Below are positions 1 to 8,323 of a stretch of DNA of 46,520 bases, piece by piece. This stretch comes from CAYSPU01 sp964432995. GTDB lineage: Bacteria; Verrucomicrobiota; Verrucomicrobiia; Limisphaerales; JAHDYP01. Both the position numbers and the translations under genes were made by a program. A model generated the notes under the pieces. It ran no database searches, was not told the DNA's origin, and saw nothing but the letters and a program-made list of their open reading frames with translations. The stretch's first letter is position 1; every line of letters begins with the position of its first letter. The stretch spans positions 1-46,520 of the forward strand of contig CAYSPU010000009.1 in NCBI GenBank assembly GCA_964432995.1, given 5' to 3'.

Positions 1-25
1 CTCTCCCCCTCCGAGGGGGAGAGGG
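1..25. repeat. C/G-rich hairpin repeat at the window edge
   Basis: The first 25 bases form a near-perfect hairpin: a C-rich arm, a CGAG turn and a matching G-rich arm, followed by GACGGGGTGAGGG. Sequences of this kind recur as short intergenic repeats in many high-GC genomes. The unit is probably cut by the window boundary, and no second copy is seen here. Confidence 0.5.
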
Positions 26-116
26 ACGGGGTGAGGGGGATGGATGCATGAAGAGGTTCATGGAGAGGCCGGATCTCCAGAGGACCGACGCGCGTTGGGT
101 CCATGAACCCGTGGAA

Positions 117-200
117 GGTAGGGCGCGCTCTCCGCAGCGCGCCGGAAGCAAGTGGTTCGGAGACTGTGGTTTGCGGCGCCCTCGGAGAGGGCGCCCTACC
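117..200. repeat. 84-bp long-hairpin repeat, copy 1
   Basis: The element begins GGTAGGGCGC and ends GCGCCCTACC, a perfect 10-bp terminal inverted repeat that extends imperfectly to about 26 bp per arm, so the whole unit folds into one long hairpin. A second, longer copy lies at 24775-24882. The shared stretch around GCGGCGCCCTCGGAGAG reads as open in several frames, which produces spurious ORFs. It lies just downstream of the GH127 cluster. No transposase is encoded, so it is probably a non-autonomous, REP/MITE-like element. Confidence 0.7.
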
Positions 201-252
201 TCGCGGTTCATGGGGGGTGCCGGCATGCCTTCTCGCAGTCTGGGATGCTGGT

Positions 253-1947
253 TTACCGTTCCTTGATCCAGACCATGGATTCGCCGCCGCGGCGACCGCG
301 GCGTTGGCCGGGAGCGTCTTCGTCTTCGCTTCCCACGGTGCCGGGCCCGCCGAAGGTGCCCGGACCGCGACGTTCCGTGGAGAGTCGATTATTGCGGGCG
401 TAGTTCGGGATGGCGACGAGGGGGCTGCCGTCGGCCCACTGGCCTTTGACGATCATGACCCCCTGGAGGAGGTCGGGGCGCCACTCGGCGGCAAGGGGGG
501 TGGTGCCGATGGCCTGGTTGATGTCCGGTTGGTCGGCGCGTTCGACATTGTAGATGAGGGGGCCGTAGCGGAGGGCGACGAGGCCGCGATTGGCGGCGAC
601 CTTCTCGTCGCAACGGACGCGTTGGACCTTGTGGGGGAGGTTGAGTTCGACGCGGTCGCCGGCTTTCCATGTGCGGGCGATGACGGCGTAGCCCTTTTCG
701 ATTTTGGGTTTGACGGTCCGGCCGTTGAGCGTGAGGGCGATCAGGCCGTCGACGGTGGGGGTGCCGGTGTAGAGGTGGCTGGTCTGGCGGTTGGGAATCC
801 GGATGCCGAGGGTGAAGCGCTTGGCTTGTCTGGGGTTGATCGTGAGGGCGACCTTGCCGCTCCAGGGGTAATCGGTTTGCTGGACCATTTCGACGTCGGT
901 GCCGGCGACGTTTTCAACCTGAATGGTGCTCCCGATGAAGAGGTTCACGTAGAGGCTCCTGGGGCCTTTCACGTAGGTCCAGGTGGGGATCATGAGGAGG
1001 GTGCGGGGGATGTTGCCGACGCAGCAGGGGCAGTTGTGCCAGGGGGTGCGGACGCCGCCGATGAGGGGGTTCGTGTAGTAGAAGGTGCGGCCTTCGAGGT
1101 CGGTCGAGCCGAGCAGGGCGTTGTACATTGTTTCCTCGTAGAGGTCCGCGTAGCGGGCGTCGTGATAGGCGAGGTTGAGTTTGTATTGGAAGAAGATCAG
1201 GCCGCAGCTCGAGCAGGACTCGCAGTAAGCCTGGTGGCGGAGGGAGTAGTCGGGGCCGAAGCCTTCGGAAGTTTCGCCGCTGCCGATGCCGCCGGTGACA
1301 TAGTACTTCCGGTTGACCATGTTGTCCCAGAGCGACAGGACCGCGCTTTCGTAGTCGACGTCTTTGGTTTCGGCGGCGACGTCGGCCATGGCGGAGTAGG
1401 AATAGACGGCGCGCACGGCGTGGCCGACGGCTTCGTATTGCTGTTGGACGGGGACGTGGCTCTGGTCGTATTCGTCGCCGTTGCGGCGGCAATCGAGGAG
1501 GAACTTGGCGAGCTGGACGTAGGCGTCGCCGCGGCCGTTTCGTTCCATGTCGTTGACGAAGCGGCCGAAGCGGACGAGGGCTTGTTCCATTTCCTGGTGG
1601 CCGTCGTACCATTCCTTTTTGCCGGGGCCGAGGTTGGCCACCCAGCAGTCGGCGAGTTTTCTGGCGGCGTCGTAGAGGCGGGTGTCTCGTCCCTCGGTCA
1701 AGGTGTAGTGGTTGATGGCGGACTCGATGAAGTAGCCGGCGACGTAGCCTTCGTGATCGCCGCGGTGGCTGGGGGCCCAGCGCTCGGGCCAACGGCTCCT
1801 CTCGGCCAGGGTGAAGGCGGTTTGCAGATACCCGTCCGGTTCCTGGGCGGCGAGGATCTTCGGGATCCAGTCTTCCAGGGTGGCCTTCATTTTTTCGTGC
1901 GCCGCGAGGATCTCGGGGGCGCCCGGCGCATCGACCATGAGGGCCAT
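253..1947 (-). CDS. GH127 family glycosidase, 3' part of a frameshifted gene
   Basis: This frame encodes most of a GH127 (DUF1680, beta-L-arabinofuranosidase family) catalytic domain, starting at ALMVDAPGAPEI and running to the C-terminal WIKER. The Glu-x-Cys metal motif (YCESC) and the adjacent cysteine pair (CPCCVGN) that hold zinc and supply the nucleophile in characterised GH127 enzymes are both present, as is the GSGETSEGF segment expected to hold the acid/base Glu. It continues the protein begun in the overlapping frame 1887-3083; the homologous neighbour at 3098-5752 is uninterrupted across the same point. The true product is therefore a protein of about 940 residues, or a pseudogene. 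The ATG at 1947 lies inside the conserved domain and is not a natural start. Confidence 0.85.
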   Translation of the reverse strand: MALMVDAPGAPEILAAHEKMKATLEDWIPKILAAQEPDGYLQTAFTLAERSRWPERWAPSHRGDHEGYVAGYFIESAINHYTLTEGRDTRLYDAARKLADCWVANLGPGKKEWYDGHQEMEQALVRFGRFVNDMERNGRGDAYVQLAKFLLDCRRNGDEYDQSHVPVQQQYEAVGHAVRAVYSYSAMADVAAETKDVDYESAVLSLWDNMVNRKYYVTGGIGSGETSEGFGPDYSLRHQAYCESCSSCGLIFFQYKLNLAYHDARYADLYEETMYNALLGSTDLEGRTFYYTNPLIGGVRTPWHNCPCCVGNIPRTLLMIPTWTYVKGPRSLYVNLFIGSTIQVENVAGTDVEMVQQTDYPWSGKVALTINPRQAKRFTLGIRIPNRQTSHLYTGTPTVDGLIALTLNGRTVKPKIEKGYAVIARTWKAGDRVELNLPHKVQRVRCDEKVAANRGLVALRYGPLIYNVERADQPDINQAIGTTPLAAEWRPDLLQGVMIVKGQWADGSPLVAIPNYARNNRLSTERRGPGTFGGPGTVGSEDEDAPGQRRGRRGGESMVWIKER

Positions 1948-3083
1948 AGCGTCAGGATCACCGCTCCGGTCATGGCCCAGGCGTTGGCGAAGACGTAGCC
2001 CTTGTGGCGGCCGTGCGGCTCACCGCGAAGGGCCTTGGCGGCTTCGATGAAGTTGTCGATACCGCCGGCTCCCTGGCGCAGGTTCGGGTTGTTGATCTGG
2101 TTGATGCAATGGGGGATCCAGTTCACGATGAGGGCTTTGGCGCGGGCGTTCCAAAGGGGGTTCTGGATGCGGTAGCGTTTGGTGTAGACGACATCGAGGC
2201 GTTCGGCGGGGGGCGGGGGTTCGGCTTTGACGTTCAGGGTGGAGGCGGCGCGGAGGCGGCCGCGGCCGGCGCTGAGTTCGAGGACGTAATCCCCTTTTTT
2301 GGAGAAGGTGGCGGTGGTGACGGGGGCGGTGGCGTCGGCAAAGGTCACCCGGCCCGGACCGGACAGCTTGGTCCACTGCACGTCGGCGGTCGCGTCGCCT
2401 TTCAGAGTCTTGACCTGTCCGGACAAGTAGGTTTTGCCGCCGAGCACGACGACGCGGTCGACGCCGGCGGTTACGGAAGGCGGGAACTCCGGGGAGTGAC
2501 CGGAGTCGAGGACTTTCCATTCGAGCAGGCCGGTGGAGGACTCGCCGTTGCCGTCGATCTCGAGGCGGAGTTTCTCGGTGCGGACTTCGTCGAAGGAGGT
2601 GGCATTGAACTGGTCGGCGGCGACGCCGAGGCCGGCGGGGTTGGGGACGGGGACGAAGGCGGTTCCGTTCCAGTAGAGGAGGCGGCAGGCTTGGGGAAGG
2701 CGCACGCCTTGGCGATCGTCCCACCAGTAGACTTCGATCTGCTTCGTGCTGATGGGCTGGCTCCAATCATATTGGACCCACTGGGTGCCGGTGCGCGGCC
2801 AGTTGCCGTAGGAACCGGTTCCCCGCTGGCGCGAATTGCGCGGATTCACGTTGTCATTGAGTGCGGTCACCGAGGTGTCGCCGGAGACGTAGGAGGCCGA
2901 GGGGGTGGCGACGACGGCCAGGTTGGGGGCGGGAGTGGCGGCAAGGAACTGAGGCGCGTCGGCCATCAACCAGGCAGCAACCAGGACGAGACTGGATGCT
3001 CCCTGAATGGCTTTCAGTGAAGGAGAGGTGCGCCGACGGACGTTGGCGCCTACGGGTTTGTGGGGCTGAACGTTGGTATTCAT
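1887..3083 (-). CDS. GH127 family glycosidase, 5' part of a frameshifted gene
   Basis: This is the N-terminal part (398 residues in frame) of the same gene. It starts at ATG MNTNVQPHKPVG and has an N-terminal hydrophobic stretch (SSLVLVAAWLMA) consistent with export. A galactose-binding-like beta-sandwich follows (about 50-200, with SYGNWPRTGTQWVQYDW), then an Ig/PKD-like domain (about 215-300), then the start of the GH127 domain (FANAWAM). After that the reading leaves the family pattern and ends after 20-25 unrelated residues. Relative to the paralog the spacing across the junction is 35 instead of 33 bases, that is +2 or -1. It begins only 14 bases after the stop of the neighbouring GH127 gene, so they are likely cotranscribed. 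An assembly or sequencing error is possible. Confidence 0.8.
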   Translation of the reverse strand: MNTNVQPHKPVGANVRRRTSPSLKAIQGASSLVLVAAWLMADAPQFLAATPAPNLAVVATPSASYVSGDTSVTALNDNVNPRNSRQRGTGSYGNWPRTGTQWVQYDWSQPISTKQIEVYWWDDRQGVRLPQACRLLYWNGTAFVPVPNPAGLGVAADQFNATSFDEVRTEKLRLEIDGNGESSTGLLEWKVLDSGHSPEFPPSVTAGVDRVVVLGGKTYLSGQVKTLKGDATADVQWTKLSGPGRVTFADATAPVTTATFSKKGDYVLELSAGRGRLRAASTLNVKAEPPPPAERLDVVYTKRYRIQNPLWNARAKALIVNWIPHCINQINNPNLRQGAGGIDNFIEAAKALRGEPHGRHKGYVFANAWAMTGAVILTLWPSWSMRRAPPRSSRRTKK

Positions 3084-3097
3084 GTCCGGGGTTCGTA

Positions 3098-5752
3098 TCA
3101 GTTGGCTTTCATCCAGACGATGGACCGTCCACCTCGATTCAGGCGGGCGTAGTTGGGGATGGCAAGCATCGGCTGGCCGTCCGCGAACGTGCTGCGGATG
3201 ACCATGACGCCATCCAGGAGATCCGGCCGCCATTCGGTCGTCAGCGGAGCAGTTGTGCTCAGGACGGCGTCGAGGTTCTGATCGACGCTTTCGAGGTTGT
3301 AGAGGAGAGGCCCGCGGCGGAGGGCCACGCGGCCGCGGTTGGCGGCGATGCGCTGATCCGCCTGTACGCGCTGGATCGGCATGGGGACCTCGGCGTCGAC
3401 CCTGTCCCCGGCTTTCCAGGTTCGTTTGAGGACGGCGTAGCCGTGTTCGATTCGGGGTTTCACCGGTTCTCCGTTGACGGTGAGGGAGGTGAGGCCGTCG
3501 GCGGTGGGCGTGTTGGTGTAGAGCGGGCTGGTCTGGCGGTTGGGCACGCGGATCCGGAGGGCGAACCGGGTCGCGGCCGCCGGGTGGATGGTGAGCGACA
3601 CCTTTCCGCTCCAAGGGTAGTCGGTGGTTTGCACGACTCGGAGGCGGGTGCCGGCGACGTCGTCGATGGTCACGGTGCTGCCGATGAAGAGGTTGACGGT
3701 GAGTCCGTCGGGGCTGCGGGTGTACATCCAGGTGGGAAGGCTGAGCAGGGTGCGCGGGAGGTTCCCGACGCAGCAGGGGCAGACGTGCCAGAGGTAGCGT
3801 TTCTCGCTCGAGTCGAGCGGATTGGTGTAGGTGTAGTTTCGTCCTTCGAGGTCGACGCCACCGAGGATGGCGTTGTAGAGGGTTTCTTCGTAGAGATCGG
3901 CGTAACGGGCATCGTGTTCGGTCCGGTGGAGTCGGTGTTGGAAGAAGAGCTGGCCGCTGCCGGCGCAGGATTCGCAGTAGGCGTGGTTGGGGAGGGAGTA
4001 GTCTTTGCCGAAGCCTTCGGAGGTCTCGCCGCTGCCCACGCCGCCGGTGACGTAGTATTTGCGGTGGACGATGCTTTGCCAGAGGGATTTCACGGCGCTG
4101 AGGTAATCGGCGTCACCGGTTTCCAGGGCGACGTCGGCCATGCCGGTGTAGGAGTAGACGGCGCGGACGGCGTGGCCGACAGCTTCGTATTGGCGGATGA
4201 CCGGCAGGTGGCTCTGATCGTATTCGTCGCCGCCACGCCGTTGATCGAGGAGATGTTTGGCGAGCGCGACGTAGTCCCGGCCCCGGCCGGCGCCGTCGAC
4301 GTGTTCGACGAGATGGGCGAAGCGGACGAGGGCCAATTCGAGTTCCTGGTGGCCGGGGTACCAGGAGCGCCTCGCGGCCGGTCCCAGATGGCGCACCCAG
4401 CAGTCCGCGAGGCGCCTGGCGGCGTCGTACATCCGGTGATCCTGGCCGCCGGTGAGATGCCAGTGGGCAATCGCAGTCTCAAGGAAATAGCCGGCCTGGT
4501 AGTCCTCGTGAGCGTGCTTATCGGTCCAGCGCGGATGGCCTTCGATGGTATACATCGTGTGGAGATAGCCGTCGGGTTCCTGGGCGCTGAGGATTTTCGG
4601 GATCCAGTCCTCGAGGGTTGTTCGCAGGGCGGCCTGGGCGGCCAGGATGTCGGCATCGTTTTGCGGATCGACCATCAGGGCGAGGCAGATGGACTCGAGG
4701 GTATTGTAGACCCAGGTGTTGGCGAAGACCGCGCCGACGTGACGGGCGTCCTGGGCGCCGGCCAGCTTGCGGCCGGCCTCGACGAAGTTCCGGATGCCGC
4801 CTTCTTTGGTGTCCGGATCCTCGATCTTGCGGATGCAGTGCGGGATCCAATTCACCATCAGGGCCTTCGTCCGGGCTTTCCAGAACGGGCTGCTGATGGT
4901 GTAGGCCGTGGTGGGGACGGGTTCGAGAGGCGTTTTGGGCGGGAGGGGTTCGACGGCGACGTGGAGTCTGGAGGAAGCGCTCTCCTGGCCGTCGTGCGCG
5001 GTGAGCGCGAGGACGTAGGAACCGACTCGGGAAAACCGCGCGGTGGTGGCGAGGGCGGCGGGGTCGGCAAAGGTGACCTTGCCGGGTCCGGATTCCTTGA
5101 TCCAGCGGACGGTTGGGGTTGGGTGCGGTTTGCCGTCGTCCCGGACGCGTCCTGCGAGGTAGGTCTGGCCGGACAGCACCACGACCCGGTCGACGCCCGC
5201 TTCGGTGACGGGCGCGAAATTCGGTGAACTGCCGGAGTCGAGAACCTGCCATTCCAGGAGGCCGGTGGAGAAGGTCTCGGTGCTGTCGAACTCCAGGCGG
5301 AGCTTCGCGGTGGTGAGTTCGGGGAAAGTGGTGACGTTGAACCGGTTCGCCGTCAGCCCGAGTCCATCGGCCTTCGGCACGGGGGCGAACTTCGCGCCGT
5401 CCCAGAACTGGAGTCGGCAGGCCTTCGGCAGGCGGACACCGCGCTGGTCGTCGAACCAGTAGACCTCGATCCGATCGGTGCGGATGGGCTGGTTCCAGTC
5501 GTACTGGACCCACTGCGTGCCGGTGCGCGGCCAGTTGCCGTAGGCCCCCGCGCTCTTGTCGTCGGAATGCGCCGGATTCGAGCCGTCGTTGAGGGCGGTG
5601 AGGGTCTCGTGGCCGGAGACGAACGAGGTTGACGTGGTGGCGACCAGGGCGAGGTTGGCGCGCGGAGGCGGGGCCGGGGACAGGTTCTCTGCGGCCGTCA
5701 GTTCGGGACCAGCGGAGGTCAGGAGCGCGAGACAGAGGAGGGCGTGTTTCAT
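3098..5752 (-). CDS. GH127 family glycosidase with N-terminal sugar-binding-like and Ig-like domains
   Basis: An 884-residue exported GH127 protein, predicted to remove beta-L-arabinofuranosyl residues. A signal peptide (MKHALLCLALLTSAGPELTAA) is followed by a discoidin-like beta-sandwich (about 30-180), an Ig/PKD-like domain (about 185-290) and the catalytic domain (about 300-884). Key residues are visible: the GSGETSEGF segment near 572, Glu-x-Cys in YCESC near 592, and the Cys-Cys pair in CPCCVGN near 659. These correspond to the acid/base and the zinc-cysteine site of characterised GH127 enzymes. The ATG at 5752 is chosen because it opens the signal peptide; the upstream extension of the frame is a shadow of the next gene. 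Strongly similar along its length to the downstream frameshifted gene, so the two arose by tandem duplication. Substrate is inferred only from the family. Confidence 0.92.
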   Translation of the reverse strand: MKHALLCLALLTSAGPELTAAENLSPAPPPRANLALVATTSTSFVSGHETLTALNDGSNPAHSDDKSAGAYGNWPRTGTQWVQYDWNQPIRTDRIEVYWFDDQRGVRLPKACRLQFWDGAKFAPVPKADGLGLTANRFNVTTFPELTTAKLRLEFDSTETFSTGLLEWQVLDSGSSPNFAPVTEAGVDRVVVLSGQTYLAGRVRDDGKPHPTPTVRWIKESGPGKVTFADPAALATTARFSRVGSYVLALTAHDGQESASSRLHVAVEPLPPKTPLEPVPTTAYTISSPFWKARTKALMVNWIPHCIRKIEDPDTKEGGIRNFVEAGRKLAGAQDARHVGAVFANTWVYNTLESICLALMVDPQNDADILAAQAALRTTLEDWIPKILSAQEPDGYLHTMYTIEGHPRWTDKHAHEDYQAGYFLETAIAHWHLTGGQDHRMYDAARRLADCWVRHLGPAARRSWYPGHQELELALVRFAHLVEHVDGAGRGRDYVALAKHLLDQRRGGDEYDQSHLPVIRQYEAVGHAVRAVYSYTGMADVALETGDADYLSAVKSLWQSIVHRKYYVTGGVGSGETSEGFGKDYSLPNHAYCESCAGSGQLFFQHRLHRTEHDARYADLYEETLYNAILGGVDLEGRNYTYTNPLDSSEKRYLWHVCPCCVGNLPRTLLSLPTWMYTRSPDGLTVNLFIGSTVTIDDVAGTRLRVVQTTDYPWSGKVSLTIHPAAATRFALRIRVPNRQTSPLYTNTPTADGLTSLTVNGEPVKPRIEHGYAVLKRTWKAGDRVDAEVPMPIQRVQADQRIAANRGRVALRRGPLLYNLESVDQNLDAVLSTTAPLTTEWRPDLLDGVMVIRSTFADGQPMLAIPNYARLNRGGRSIVWMKAN

Positions 5753-5817
5753 GGTCGGCGTTCGGTCTGTGATTCCGGTGAGGGCTGGGGGATCTTCGGG
5801 TGCGGAGCTGCTCCGAG

Positions 5818-8166
5818 TTACCTGGTCTTCATGACTCGTGCGCCAAACACGCCGCCGGCCGAGGCGCCGGGATGGGCCTGGAACTTGACGGTGATGATCG
5901 GCTTGCCCCGGAGCAGGTCGTGGGGCAGAGGATAGACCTCGTCGAAGAACCGGTCGGGCTTGTTGTTCTCGAGCCGCTGAGTGGCAATCTTCCGGTCGTC
6001 GGCGAAGATATCGAAGACGCGGTTGCCGCCGTCGCTGCCCCAGTAGGTGACCCAGAGTTCCTGCGGCTGATCTGGCGCCACTTTCAATTCCCAGGAGAAC
6101 CAGCCGCCGTCGGTTGCATGACGCCACTTGCGGTCGCCGAAGTCGCCGGCGGCGGTCTGCTCGCCGCGGAAGCGGTGGTCGCGCTCGCTCTGCTCGCGGT
6201 CGGGCACGACGAAGTCGACGGTGCGTGCGGCGATTTCGCGTTGGCGGGCCAGTTCGGCGGCATATTCCGCTTCCTTTTCCCGCCACTGGGCGGGGGTGAA
6301 ACGGTCGAAGTAGACCTGGTAGTGGCGTCCTCCGTGGAGGGCGTAGAACGGCTCGAAGGTGACGGCGGTGGTGCCCCCTGGGCTGCGGAAGACGGCGGGC
6401 GACGCCGTGAAGGTGTTGGGCCGGCCGGCCGGTTGGAGCGCCGCGGTCACAGCGGGGCGGTCGGCCACGACGGCCGGGAAAGGCTTGGTCGGGTCCGCCG
6501 GTGCCGCCAGGACAACGGGCCCGTGGAGAAAGGCGAAACGGTCCGGGTTATCGGCGAAGCCTTCTATGCCGAGCCCGAACGGCATGGTCACGGTGACGGT
6601 GTCACCGTTTCGCCACGTCCGCCGCAGAATGACCCAGGAACCGGGAGTCCCGGCGAGCTGTTGGGACTGGCCGTTGACGGAGACGGCGTAGCCCGTCTTG
6701 GCCCATGAGGGCCAGCGCAGCTTCAGTTCGAGTTCGGTGGGTTTCTGGCCGGCGATGGTGAGCGTTGTGGTGTCTGACTCCGGGAAGGCGGTTTCCTGGC
6801 GGATCTTGATTCCGCGGGCTTTCCAATCGAGTTCGGAGGCGATGAAGAGGTTGACGTAGAGCGTCTGGGCGCCGTTGTGGAAGTAGATCGAGTCGCCGTA
6901 TTTGGCGTGGCTTTCGATGCCGGTGCCGGTGCAGCACCAGAAGGAGTTGGTGGGAGTGCAGTAGGTCTTGCTGGAACCGGAGCGCAGCGGGACATAGTAG
7001 CAGGTCATGCCGTCCGCAGGATTCTGCGAGGCCAGGATGTGGTTGTAGAGGGCGCGCTCGTAGTAATCGGCGTATTCGACCTGCGGGTCCCAGCAGAAGA
7101 GGTGGCGGGTGAGCTTGAGCATGTTGTAGGTGTTGCAGGTCTCCGTGGTGCTGGGGCCGAAGGCGGTGGAGAGTTTTTCCTTGGGCGAGAAATGTTCGCC
7201 ATCGCTGTTGCCGCCGATGACGTAGGAGCGCTCATGGACGACGGTGTTCCAGAAGAAGGACGCGGCGGTGCGCAGCGATTCGTTGCGGGTGAGTTCGTAC
7301 TGGCGGGCGATGCCGATGAACTTGGGGAACTGGGTGTTCGCGTGGAGGCCGGTCAGCGCATCCTGGCGCCGCATCGCCGGATGAATGACGGCCTGATGGT
7401 TGAAGCGTTTCGAGATCGCGAGGTAGCGGTCCTCGCCGGTCAACGCATAGAGGTTGGCCAGGGCTTCGTTCATGCCGCCGTGCTCGGCGCCCAGCATGGC
7501 CTGCATCTGCTCGTCGGTGAGGCGGGCGTTGCGGGCGACCGCCCAGTCGCCGAACTTGCGGGCCACCTCGAGAGCCTGCGTGTTGCCGCAGTAGACATAC
7601 TGGTCGAGCAATCCCGCCAGGATCTTGTGCAGCGTGTAGTACGGCGCCCAGACGGGCTGCTGTTTCTCGACGCGATCGAAGAACTCCTCCGGGTAGGCGC
7701 TCAGGTAGCCGCTGGGGAACTTCGCCTGGCAGGCCGCCAGCCCCGCCACCAGGGTGGTGGCCTTCTGCCGCAGCGGTTCGTCACCCGTGCTCGCGTACAT
7801 CAGCGCGCAAGCCGTCAGGTAATGGCCCGCGAAGTGACCGCGGAGTTCGCCCTTGGGCTCTTCCCAACCGCCGTAAGGAGCGGCAGTGGAGGGCAGCCCC
7901 GCGTTGAGCCGGAAGGAATGCAGCAGGCGGTCGACGTCGAGCGAGTGCAGATAGCGCCGGTTCAGTTCCTGGGCGTGGTGGAAGGGGCCGCCGAGCAGAC
8001 GGACATTCTTCAGCGGGAAGGCCTGCGCCTGCTGGGGCGCTTGGTTCGGCACCTTGAGCTGAGGGTTCGCCAGCCAAAGTGCGTCGGCGTGGGCGGCAGT
8101 CGCGATCAGGAGCGCCACGGCCGCGGCGGCGATCCGGAGGGCGGGGGAGAAGTTCGGCGTTTTCAT
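5818..8166 (-). CDS. GH127 family glycosidase (exported, single catalytic module plus C-terminal domain)
   Basis: A 782-residue GH127 protein of a different subtype from its two neighbours. A signal peptide (IAAAAVALLIATAAHA) precedes the (alpha/alpha)-barrel, with GGNSDGEHF near 322 (acid/base Glu region), TETCNTYNM near 342 (Glu-x-Cys zinc motif) and WCCTGTGIES near 411 (Cys-Cys including the nucleophile). The last 130 or so residues (REQSERDHRFRGEQTA onward) form the beta-rich tail common in DUF1680 proteins. It lacks the N-terminal discoidin-like and Ig-like modules of the other two. It lies 65 bases upstream of the next GH127 gene and 157 bases downstream of the GH43 gene, in one direction, so it belongs to the same cluster. 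A hexanucleotide repeat sits just 5' of its start. Confidence 0.93.
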   Translation of the reverse strand: MKTPNFSPALRIAAAAVALLIATAAHADALWLANPQLKVPNQAPQQAQAFPLKNVRLLGGPFHHAQELNRRYLHSLDVDRLLHSFRLNAGLPSTAAPYGGWEEPKGELRGHFAGHYLTACALMYASTGDEPLRQKATTLVAGLAACQAKFPSGYLSAYPEEFFDRVEKQQPVWAPYYTLHKILAGLLDQYVYCGNTQALEVARKFGDWAVARNARLTDEQMQAMLGAEHGGMNEALANLYALTGEDRYLAISKRFNHQAVIHPAMRRQDALTGLHANTQFPKFIGIARQYELTRNESLRTAASFFWNTVVHERSYVIGGNSDGEHFSPKEKLSTAFGPSTTETCNTYNMLKLTRHLFCWDPQVEYADYYERALYNHILASQNPADGMTCYYVPLRSGSSKTYCTPTNSFWCCTGTGIESHAKYGDSIYFHNGAQTLYVNLFIASELDWKARGIKIRQETAFPESDTTTLTIAGQKPTELELKLRWPSWAKTGYAVSVNGQSQQLAGTPGSWVILRRTWRNGDTVTVTMPFGLGIEGFADNPDRFAFLHGPVVLAAPADPTKPFPAVVADRPAVTAALQPAGRPNTFTASPAVFRSPGGTTAVTFEPFYALHGGRHYQVYFDRFTPAQWREKEAEYAAELARQREIAARTVDFVVPDREQSERDHRFRGEQTAAGDFGDRKWRHATDGGWFSWELKVAPDQPQELWVTYWGSDGGNRVFDIFADDRKIATQRLENNKPDRFFDEVYPLPHDLLRGKPIITVKFQAHPGASAGGVFGARVMKTR

Positions 8167-8203
8167 AGGGAGCCGACTGGATGCGGGGGGGGAGCGGGAA
8201 TAG

Positions 8204-8265
8204 GATCAAGATCGAGATCGAGATTGGGATTAAGATTAAGATTAAGATTAAGATTAAGATTGGGA
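8204..8265. repeat. Hexanucleotide microsatellite (AAGATT-type)
   Basis: A run of degenerate six-base units, first ATCGAG-like and then five near-exact AAGATT units, in the 157-base gap between the GH43 stop and the GH127 start at 8166. It is A/T-rich in an otherwise G/C-rich region and is followed by a run of eight Gs at 8185-8192. In the transcribed direction it lies about 40 bases upstream of the GH127 start codon. A six-base unit changes spacing but not reading frame. Confidence 0.85.
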
Positions 8266-8323
8266 TGAGGAGGGGGAGGAAACAGCTCGTGCCTGCAGGC
8301 TGTATTCGTGTTTGAGGGGTGCA

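Noticed and set aside
103..1998. 631-residue plus-strand open frame opposite the GH127 gene
   Set aside because: It is the antisense of a gene with clear GH127 motifs and has the low-complexity Val/Gly/Asp composition typical of a reverse-strand shadow in high-GC DNA.
8204..8265. CRISPR array
   Set aside because: The repeats are contiguous hexamers with no spacers, and no cas gene is present anywhere in the window.
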